Source: a bacterium UBP1_UBA4783
Lineage (GTDB): Bacteria > Krumholzibacteriota > Krumholzibacteriia > Krumholzibacteriales > Krumholzibacteriaceae
Direction: 5' to 3'
NCBI GenBank assembly: GCA_002403075.1
Contig: DHHB01000022.1
Coordinates: forward strand, 14,192-20,005
DNA: 5,814 bases
Shown one piece after another: positions 1-5,814 of the stretch. Within the stretch, counting starts at the first letter, position 1. Each line of letters opens with the position of its first letter. The notes beneath the pieces were generated by a model, which made no database searches, was not told the origin of the DNA, and worked only from the letters and a program-made list of their open reading frames with translations. Made by a program: the position numbers and the translations under genes.

Positions 1-725
1 GCGCGCGGCGTCGCGACCTCCTCGATCGCCGCGTTCGCCGGATCCGCCGCGCCGACGGGAACGAGGATCGCCCGCACCGGTTTCCCTTGCGGGGCGGCGG
101 CGGGCGGCGCCCCGAGACCCGTTCTCTGGAAATCGGACAGCACGTAGAGCTCGCGGGCCTCCCGCCCCGAGCGCTCGAGCGCGCCGCGCCCGAACGCCGC
201 CGCCGCCCGCAGATCGGTGCCGCGCCACGAGACGGTCTCTCCGGCCAGCGCGGCGAGGATCGCCCCGGCGTCGTGCTCGCCGTCGTATACGACCTCGACG
301 CCGGTGTCGAAGAGCGCGACCGAGACCCGATCCCCGCCCGACATCCCGGCGAGGATCTCCTCGACGCGCGCCTTCGCCGCGTCGAACGCCGTGCCGCCGT
401 CCGTTTCGACCCCCATGCTGAAACTCCGGTCGAGCAGGATGTACGCCGCGCGGGACGCCCCCGAAGGAAAGAGCGAGGCGAGCGAGCCGCGCACCACGGG
501 ACGCGCGAACGCGAGGGCGACGAGCGCGATGCCGAGGACGCGCAGCGCGAGCAGGAGCAGCCGCCGCATGTGTATCCGCACCATGCTCCGCCGGTCGGCC
601 GGGCGAAGGAACCGGATCGAGCTCCACGGCACCTCGGGCACGCGCCGGCGCGAGAATATGTGGATGAGGATCGGCACCGCGACCGCGGCGAGCGCGAAGA
701 GATATGCGGGCGAGAGAAAGTTCAT
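1..725 (-). CDS. BatA-like membrane-anchored vWA protein, 3' end beyond window
   Basis: This gene reads leftward from ATG at 725 and stays open to base 1, giving 241 residues of the N-terminal part. Residues 1-24 (MNFLSPAYLFALAAVAVPIL...) and about 56-74 form two hydrophobic segments separated by a basic, Arg-rich stretch with a PEVPWSSIRFL motif. This is the layout of the BatA/aerotolerance-regulator N-terminal domain, which anchors these proteins in the inner membrane. A von Willebrand A domain follows, with an apparently complete metal site: D99-R-S101-F-S103, T170 in WRGTD and D198 in LSDFQ. After the vWA domain, GAADPANAAIEEV resembles the usual transition into the periplasmic beta-rich tail, which lies outside the window. 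The start is supported by GGTGAG about 6 nt upstream, which overlaps the stop of the DUF58 gene and suggests translational coupling. The role is inferred from the family: partner of a MoxR ATPase in envelope stress or aerotolerance. The exact Bat subtype cannot be decided from this fragment. Confidence 0.88.
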   Translation of the reverse strand, partial: MNFLSPAYLFALAAVAVPILIHIFSRRRVPEVPWSSIRFLRPADRRSMVRIHMRRLLLLALRVLGIALVALAFARPVVRGSLASLFPSGASRAAYILLDRSFSMGVETDGGTAFDAAKARVEEILAGMSGGDRVSVALFDTGVEVVYDGEHDAGAILAALAGETVSWRGTDLRAAAAFGRGALERSGREARELYVLSDFQRTGLGAPPAAAPQGKPVRAILVPVGAADPANAAIEEVATPR

Positions 726-732
726 GCGCGTC

Positions 733-1638
733 TCACCGCAGGCGGCGCCGCTTGTTGAGGTACGCCACGAGCGCCTGATCGAACGACGTTTCCGTGGTCA
801 CGAGGTTGTAGTCGATCGCGTGCTCCTTGCAGCCGCGTTCGAGGTCCGAGATCCAGCGCGAGACGCTGCGCCGGTACTCGTCCTTGAGGAACCACGGCTG
901 CGTCCGGACCTTCTCGTCCGTCTCCCGGTCCACGAACCGCACCTCGCCGGGGTAATCGAGCGTGAGCTCCTTCGGGTCGAGCACGTGGAACACGACGACC
1001 TCGTGTCCCCGGTGCCGGAACGCCTTGAGCCCCGCGAGCACGCGGTCGGGATCGTCGAGGAGGTCGCTCGCGAGGATGACGAGCCCTCGGCGCTTGAGGC
1101 GCTCCGCCATCTCGCGGAGCGTCCCGGCGATCTCGGTCCGCGCTCCCGGCCGCACGTCCTCGAGGGTGCGCAGAAGGTGCAGCAGATGCTGCTTCGCCGA
1201 CCGGTGGGGCACGGCCTCGTTCACGCGCTCGTCGAAGACGACGAGCCCCACGGCGTCGCGCTGCATGATCATGAGGTACCCGAGCGCCGCGGCGAGGAGC
1301 GTCGCGTAGCGGAGCTTTGTCACGCCGCCGCTCGAGAAGTCCATCGACGCGCTCCGGTCGAGGAGGATCGTGGCGCGCAGGTTCGTCTCGTCCTCGAAGA
1401 CCTTGACGTAGTAGCGGTCGGTCTTGCCGTAGATTCGCCAGTCGACGTTGCGGGTGGATTCGCCTGCGTTGTACGGGCGGTACTCGGCGAACTCGACGGA
1501 GAAGCCATGGTACGGGCTCCGGTGGAGCCCCGCGATGAACCCCTCGACGATGAGCCGCGCCCGCAGGTCCATGTTCGCGAGGCGGCTCACGACCTCGGGC
1601 TTGAGAAAATCCGTCAGGCTTGCTTCTCTCGGCGACAT
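733..1638 (-). CDS. DUF58 / vWA-domain protein
   Basis: This is a complete 301-residue soluble protein with no signal peptide or membrane segment. Residues 45-86 carry the DUF58 signature: GFSVEFAEYRPYNAGES, then NVDWRIYGKTDRYYVKVFEDE. The vWA-like core follows, with metal-site residues D94-R-S96-A-S98, T168 (ARTEIAG) and D192 (ILASDLLDD). The ATG at 1638 is the first possible start because an in-frame TAG lies directly before it, and the N-terminus (LTDFLKPEVVSRL...LRARLIVEGFIAGLHRSP) matches the usual start of the family. The ribosome-binding site is poor (only GGATGG about 12 nt upstream), so translation may depend on read-through from moxR 43 bp upstream. Proteins of this family are nearly always encoded beside MoxR ATPases and are thought to be their substrate or adaptor partners in the cytoplasm. 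The biochemical activity of DUF58 is not established. Confidence 0.95.
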   Translation of the reverse strand: MSPREASLTDFLKPEVVSRLANMDLRARLIVEGFIAGLHRSPYHGFSVEFAEYRPYNAGESTRNVDWRIYGKTDRYYVKVFEDETNLRATILLDRSASMDFSSGGVTKLRYATLLAAALGYLMIMQRDAVGLVVFDERVNEAVPHRSAKQHLLHLLRTLEDVRPGARTEIAGTLREMAERLKRRGLVILASDLLDDPDRVLAGLKAFRHRGHEVVVFHVLDPKELTLDYPGEVRFVDRETDEKVRTQPWFLKDEYRRSVSRWISDLERGCKEHAIDYNLVTTETSFDQALVAYLNKRRRLR

Positions 1639-1681
1639 CTATCGATTCATCCATCCGCGGCGAACGAGGCGGGCGGCGCGC

Positions 1682-2665
<984 letters not shown>

Positions 2666-2667
2666 CG

Positions 2668-2676
2668 CTCCTCCCC
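2668..2676 (-). promoter_or_regulatory. Strong ribosome-binding site of moxR
   Basis: Read on the minus strand, GGGGAGGAG ends 2 nt before ATG 2665, with the core GGAGG 4 nt from the start. It decides the start codon in favour of 2665 over the upstream in-frame ATG at 2737. It is the best Shine-Dalgarno match I see in the window. Confidence 0.8.
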
Positions 2677-2702
2677 GTCCCGCTCGATAAAGGCCGTTCC
2701 CG

Positions 2703-2720
2703 CGCGCCGCGCGCGGCGCG
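2703..2720. repeat. Perfect 18-bp GC palindrome in the moxR leader
   Basis: CGCGCCGCGCGCGGCGCG equals its own reverse complement over all 18 positions. It lies just downstream of the predicted leftward promoter, roughly +6 to +23 of the moxR transcript, and upstream of the ribosome-binding site. In RNA it could form a 7-bp stem with a 4-nt loop; in DNA it could be a dimeric-regulator site. It contains only CpG-rich sequence, so chance in GC-rich DNA cannot be excluded. The palindrome is directly seen; its function is inferred. Confidence 0.6.
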
Positions 2721-2732
2721 ATATATGATTGT

Positions 2733-2761
2733 ATCATAGCGAACGGCGCTTTTCATCGCAA
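2733..2761 (-). promoter_or_regulatory. Predicted sigma70-type promoter of the moxR-DUF58-bat operon
   Basis: On the minus strand there is a -35-like TTGCGA (2761-2756), a 17-nt spacer and a -10 TATGAT (2738-2733), matching the TTGACA/TATAAT consensus at 4/6 and 5/6 positions. Transcription would begin near 2726 and leave a leader of about 60 nt carrying the GC palindrome and the ribosome-binding site. It sits in the one clearly AT-richer patch of an otherwise very GC-rich region. Sigma70 consensus rules are assumed to apply to this unidentified organism. Confidence 0.6.
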
Positions 2762-2775
2762 CGTTATGCGCGCTC

Positions 2776-2804
2776 TTGAACCCCGCTCCTCGCGATGCTA
2801 TGAT
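2776..2804 (+). promoter_or_regulatory. Predicted sigma70-type promoter of the lipoprotein gene
   Basis: TTGAAC (2776-2781), a 17-nt spacer and TATGAT (2799-2804) match the sigma70 consensus at 4/6 and 5/6 positions with ideal spacing. Transcription would start near 2811, giving a leader of about 36 nt before ATG 2847. This makes an in-frame ATG at 2766 untenable as the start, since it lies upstream of the promoter. The same -10 hexamer is used by the opposing promoter for moxR, about 60 bp away. Confidence 0.6.
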
Positions 2805-2832
2805 CGGCGCGAACGGTTCACGATTCGGCGAA

Positions 2833-2838
2833 AGGGGA
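2833..2838 (+). promoter_or_regulatory. Ribosome-binding site of the lipoprotein gene
   Basis: AGGGGA ends 8 nt before ATG 2847. Together with the signal peptide that begins exactly at this ATG, it fixes the start of the lipoprotein over the longer in-frame alternative at 2766. Confidence 0.65.
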
Positions 2839-2846
2839 ATAATCCG

Positions 2847-3299
2847 ATGCGAACGGCGTGTTTTCTGCTCGCGGCCCTGCTCTTCGTCCTGCCCGCCTGC
2901 TCCGCCGAGGACGACGGCACGAAGCCCGGTGAGTGGGACGGTTCGGAATACGGGGGCGCGTTCTACGTGACCTTTGCGCTCGTCGAGACGAGCTGCGCCG
3001 TGGCGCCGCCTCTCGACGGCATCGCGACGATCGAGATCGAGGGCGACACGATCGTCTGGGGCTCGATGCGGGGGCCGTGGGACGCCGAAGCGCGGCACGG
3101 CTCGGGCGAGAGCGTCGCGCCGCTCTGCATCCCCATCAATCCGTCGACGGGCTGCATCGGATGCTCGACGATGAGCTTCGACGTCGTCTACGCGAGCGTG
3201 GACAGCTTTTCCGGCACGTTCGCGACGCACTTCTCGTACACGGACGCCTGCGGCAACGACAGCTGCAGCACGTACTATACGATCTCCGGCTCGCGCTAG
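2847..3299 (+). CDS. Small cysteine-containing lipoprotein of unknown function
   Basis: A 150-residue protein starting with a short lipoprotein signal peptide: R2, a hydrophobic core at residues 6-15, then lipobox L15-P-A-C18, so Cys18 should be lipidated after cleavage. The next residue is Ser, which by the Escherichia coli rule would not retain it in the inner membrane, so an outer-membrane location is likely. The mature part is acidic near the N-terminus (AEDDGTKPGEWDGSEY) and then appears beta-rich. It has six further cysteines at 50, 94, 103, 106, 135 and 140, including a C-x2-C and a C-x4-C pair, consistent with disulfides in the periplasm. I do not recognise the family. The alternating pattern (FYVTFALVE, IATIEIEGDTIVWGSM, FSGTFATHFSYTD) resembles small beta-sandwich lipoproteins that end in a TYYTISGSR-like strand. 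It has its own promoter and diverges from the MoxR operon. A link to that operon or to downstream mtfA is only positional. Confidence 0.85.
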   Translation: MRTACFLLAALLFVLPACSAEDDGTKPGEWDGSEYGGAFYVTFALVETSCAVAPPLDGIATIEIEGDTIVWGSMRGPWDAEARHGSGESVAPLCIPINPSTGCIGCSTMSFDVVYASVDSFSGTFATHFSYTDACGNDSCSTYYTISGSR

Positions 3300-3307
3300 C
3301 CCGGCGG

Positions 3308-3328
3308 CGCGGCCGGGATCCGGCCGCG
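3308..3328 (+). other. GC-rich hairpin between the lipoprotein gene and mtfA
   Basis: An 8-bp perfect stem (CGCGGCCG / CGGCCGCG) closes a 5-nt loop (GGATC), starting 8 nt after the lipoprotein stop codon. The rest of the 81-bp gap is also very GC-rich, with CCGCGG repeated near 3343 and 3358. No T-tract follows, so this is not a standard intrinsic terminator. It could attenuate, act as a 3'-end stabiliser, or be incidental. I see no convincing separate promoter for mtfA, so co-transcription with the lipoprotein gene through this hairpin is possible. Confidence 0.45.
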
Positions 3329-3380
3329 GAGAGCGCGCCCCGCGGCGGCCGGGGCCCCCGCGGAGAACGGAACGAACCCG

Positions 3381-4160
3381 ATGTTCGGCATTCTCAAGAA
3401 ACGGCGCCGGCGGCGCCTCATGGAGACCCCCCTCGAGCCTGAGCGGATCGCGATCCTCGAGCGCAACGTGCCGTACTGGAAGCGCCTCCCCGAGGCGGAC
3501 CGGCGCGAGCTCGGCGGGCTCGTTCAGGTGTTCCTCGCCGAGAAGCGGTTCGAAGGCTGCGACGGGCTCGAGATCACCGACGAGATCCGTCTCACGATCG
3601 CGGCGCACGCGTGCATCCTTCTCCTCCATCGCGAGGCCGACGTCTATCCGTATCTCCATTCGGTTCTCGTGTACCCCCGCGCCTTCGTCGCCCCCCTGCG
3701 GGAGCACGGACCGGACGGCGTCGTGATCGAGGAGGACGAGGAGCGCGACGGCGAGTCGTGGGACACCGGCGCGCTCATCCTCTCGTGGAGCGACTGCCTC
3801 GAGAGCGTCGCCGCCCCGCGCGACGGCTACAACGTGATGCTCCACGAGTTCGCCCACCAGCTCGACGACGAGGCGGGGATCGCGGACGGCGCGCCCCGGC
3901 TCGACGACAGGGAGCTCGCCGCGGAGTGGACGGAGATATTCGAGCGCGAGTTCGAGGCGCTCGGCAAGCGCGCCGACAAGCGCATTCCGACGCTCCTCGA
4001 TTGGTACGGGTCTGAGAGCCCCGCCGAGTTCTTCGCCGTGCTCACGGAGACGTTTTTCGAGAAATCCGCCGCGCTCGAGTCCCGCCACCCGGAGCTCTAC
4101 GGCCTCCTCGAGCGCTTCTATCGGCAGGATCCGGCCGCGCTCGAGGCTAGCGGGCGCTGA
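3381..4160 (+). CDS. mtfA: MtfA-family zinc metallopeptidase
   Basis: A complete 259-residue protein, close to Escherichia coli MtfA in length. Family landmarks in order: N-terminal MFGILKKRRRRRL; NVPYWKRLP at 29-37; FLAEKRFEGCDGLEITDEIRLTIAAHAC at about 51-78; VLVYPRAF at 95-102; the zinc motif H155-E156-F-A-H159-QLD; and ESPAEFFAVLTETFFE at 212-227, where E216 is the probable third zinc ligand. The catalytic set appears intact. In enterobacteria MtfA binds the repressor Mlc and has aminopeptidase activity. In this lineage Mlc control may not exist, so only the peptidase activity should be transferred. It is predicted to be cytosolic. The start at 3381 is chosen because the N-terminus is typical of the family, although only a weak GGAA site lies 8 nt upstream. 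The stop overlaps the end of the convergent gene by 14 bp. The run of basic residues at 6-12 is unusually dense. Confidence 0.93.
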   Translation: MFGILKKRRRRRLMETPLEPERIAILERNVPYWKRLPEADRRELGGLVQVFLAEKRFEGCDGLEITDEIRLTIAAHACILLLHREADVYPYLHSVLVYPRAFVAPLREHGPDGVVIEEDEERDGESWDTGALILSWSDCLESVAAPRDGYNVMLHEFAHQLDDEAGIADGAPRLDDRELAAEWTEIFEREFEALGKRADKRIPTLLDWYGSESPAEFFAVLTETFFEKSAALESRHPELYGLLERFYRQDPAALEASGR

Positions 4161-5814
4161 TCCCCCACACGCGGAAAACGACGTCCGCGATCGAGTCGAC
4201 CTGCGCGCGGTTGAAATACCAGAGCGGCAGGCCGAAATGCACGCTCGGCGCGGCCACCGCGCCGGGCACGGGCGCCGTGACGTGGGCGTGCTTCGTGGTC
4301 CAGAAGGCGACCGTCGCGTTGTCGATCGCGGACAGCGAATAGCGGGATTTCATGCGGTACATCGGATGGAAACAGCTCTGGAGCCGCACCCCGGAGATCG
4401 ACATCCAGTACCCGGGGTTGTAGATCTCCCCGTACGTGAAGCCCCGCACCTGCGGATCGAAGAACATGCCGGGCGCGGTCACTTTGCCCCACATCTCGAG
4501 CCTCTCCGGGAGATCGGGGCGCGCGAGCGTGACGGCGTCGCGCGTATCGCGGTACGCGTAGGTCATGGCGTCCCAGTCGGACCGGCGCGCCGGCATGCGG
4601 GGGTCGTTCCTCGTCGTCGGCACGATCTTGTCGAGGACGGAGACGCAGTAATCCTTGTAGGCGATCGTGTTGACCCCGCTCGTGTCCCCGTCGCAGCCCA
4701 CGCGCGGGCCCGTGATCTCGCAGCGAAGGTTGATCGGTTCGAGCTGGCGGAGCGGGTAGAGCACCGCGATGAGTCCGCCGTTCTTGTCCGATTTGCCCTC
4801 GGTCCAAATGTGCCCGCCGGATTGCATGTAGTACGACAGGAAATTGAACCGGAGAATGGTCGTCGAAGTGATGGCGCTCTCCGGCGTGAATCGGACCATG
4901 TCGTCCCACGCGTTGACTTCGTCGAGGGACGAGTAGCTCCAGATGACGTTTTTATACCGCCACAGGAGCTCGATGTCGGGCGGCTGGTGGTTTCTCGCGG
5001 CCGTGTCGAACACGTCGAGGCTCGGGCTGAAGCCCGCCGCGCGCTCCAGGATCGCCAGCCAGAAGGTGTCGTGTTCCGTCTCCGTCGGGAAGGCGTAGTT
5101 CGTCTGCTGAAAGAGATCGTTCGAATAGAAATCGTCGATCCAGAGGATGTTCCGGGTCATGTTCAGGACGAAGGTGTTGATCTCCATCTGGGCGATCGTG
5201 GCGATGCCGTTGTTGTCGACCGCTTCGATGAAGAGCGTGTGCACGCCCGAGAGGAACGAAATCGGGGGCGCCGACGTCGTGAACGGGCTCGGGTCCACCG
5301 CCCATTCGTCGGGATCGTTGATGTCGGTGATGTCCCAGCCGTACCGGTACGACGTCACCTCCCCGCCGTAGTTCGAGGCGTCCGCCGTCCAGCTGAACTG
5401 GAGCACGAAGCCCGCGGGAAGACGAAAGACCTCGGGACGGTTGTTGATGCCGAGGTATTGCCATCTGCCGAGATAGGGCTCTTTCACGCGGAGAATCGGG
5501 CCCGCGTTCTGGAGAACGGCGAACACGCGCACGTTCGTCTTCGGATCGAAGATGGTCGTGACCGCCCCCGCCTCGTCCTTCGCCTGCACGGCGAACACGT
5601 AGCTGTTCATCGCGCCGAGAATCTCGTCGTCTCCGACGACGGTCGAGGTTCCGGAATCGCCAGGGGCGTGGTACGAGATCCACGGCTTCCAGTATTGCTC
5701 ATAGGAGGCCGGATTCGCGTTGATGTCGTCGAGAATGGTTCGGTGGTACTGGACGATCATGTACCTGATCGAGTCCGCCTCCTGCCTGTTCCACGGGACG
5801 TCGATCGGATCCTC
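4147..5814 (-). CDS. C-terminal part of large secreted protein: Ig-like domains plus GATase/ThuA-like domain
   Basis: The frame is open from the right edge to TAG at 4149-4147, giving 555 visible residues. An internal ATG at 5760 is not the start, because coding-like sequence (EDPIDVPWNRQEADSIRY) precedes it in frame without a stop. Numbering from the window edge, YVFAVQAKDEAG (72-83) looks like the end of one Ig/FnIII-type domain. Residues about 105-215 form another, with FSWTADAS, RYGWDITD and HTLFIEAVDNNG (192-203). From 223 an alpha/beta domain begins: ILWIDDFYS, a buried strand YKNVIWSYSS (287-296), then LSYYMQSGGHIWTEGKS (326-342), and HFGLPLWYF (526-534) near the end. This order recalls class I glutamine-amidotransferase-like/ThuA-like folds, but I see no clear Cys-His catalytic pair. 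There is no C-terminal sorting tail or membrane segment. Secretion is inferred from Ig-like repeats; the signal peptide would lie beyond the window. The function is unknown. Confidence 0.85.
   Translation of the reverse strand, partial: EDPIDVPWNRQEADSIRYMIVQYHRTILDDINANPASYEQYWKPWISYHAPGDSGTSTVVGDDEILGAMNSYVFAVQAKDEAGAVTTIFDPKTNVRVFAVLQNAGPILRVKEPYLGRWQYLGINNRPEVFRLPAGFVLQFSWTADASNYGGEVTSYRYGWDITDINDPDEWAVDPSPFTTSAPPISFLSGVHTLFIEAVDNNGIATIAQMEINTFVLNMTRNILWIDDFYSNDLFQQTNYAFPTETEHDTFWLAILERAAGFSPSLDVFDTAARNHQPPDIELLWRYKNVIWSYSSLDEVNAWDDMVRFTPESAITSTTILRFNFLSYYMQSGGHIWTEGKSDKNGGLIAVLYPLRQLEPINLRCEITGPRVGCDGDTSGVNTIAYKDYCVSVLDKIVPTTRNDPRMPARRSDWDAMTYAYRDTRDAVTLARPDLPERLEMWGKVTAPGMFFDPQVRGFTYGEIYNPGYWMSISGVRLQSCFHPMYRMKSRYSLSAIDNATVAFWTTKHAHVTAPVPGAVAAPSVHFGLPLWYFNRAQVDSIADVVFRVWGISAR

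Noticed and set aside
2666..2737. Longer MoxR start at ATG 2737
   Set aside because: That ATG lies inside the predicted -10 box, the 24 added residues are not family-like, and a strong ribosome-binding site sits before ATG 2665.
2766..2846. Longer lipoprotein start at ATG 2766
   Set aside because: It lies upstream of the predicted promoter and would bury the signal peptide behind 27 charged residues.
4149..4158. Possible bidirectional terminator at the convergent gene ends (AGCG-GG-CGCT)
   Set aside because: The stem is only 4 bp with a 2-nt loop and no flanking T- or A-tract.
4118..4909. Second minus-strand frame inside the surface-protein gene
   Set aside because: It overlaps the Ig/GATase-like reading frame, which has coherent hydrophobic strand patterns. 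The alternative frame is His/Arg/Gly-rich and incoherent.

Overview
The window is uniformly GC-rich bacterial DNA, with G or C at most third codon positions. It looks like a chromosomal segment from a Gram-negative-type organism that makes lipoproteins and large secreted Ig-like proteins. The style of the large protein at the right edge (Ig/FnIII-like repeats leading into an alpha/beta domain) recalls uncultivated FCB-related lineages such as Krumholzibacteriota or Eisenbacteria. That placement is an impression from protein style, not a demonstrated assignment.

Left part (1-2665, minus strand): a three-gene operon read leftward. It runs from a MoxR-family AAA+ ATPase (start 2665), through a DUF58/vWA protein (1638-733), to a BatA-like membrane-anchored vWA protein (start 725, running off the left edge). 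Gene spacing is 43 bp and then 7 bp. The ATPase motifs and both metal-ion-dependent adhesion sites (MIDAS) are intact. This is the classic MoxR-DUF58-Bat arrangement, thought to act as a chaperone or stress-tolerance module at the cell envelope. More Bat-type genes would be expected to the left of the window.

Middle (2666-2846): a divergent control region. I see two oppositely oriented sigma70-like promoters, each with an exact 17-nt spacer. There is a perfect 18-bp GC palindrome in the operon's leader, and a short repeated word (GCGAACGG) occurs three times. The leftward promoter drives moxR; the rightward one drives a small lipoprotein gene.

Right part (2847-4160, plus strand): a 150-residue cysteine-containing lipoprotein of unknown function, then an 81-bp gap with a strong GC hairpin, then an MtfA-family zinc metallopeptidase. 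The last gene (4147-5814, minus strand) is the C-terminal 555 residues of a larger, probably secreted protein with Ig-like domains and a GATase/ThuA-like fold. Its end overlaps the end of mtfA by 14 bp.

I find no mobile element, CRISPR array, tRNA, rRNA or recognisable defence system. All five protein-coding loci look intact within the window; the first and last are cut only by its edges. The many long alternative frames on the opposite strands are shadows caused by high GC.
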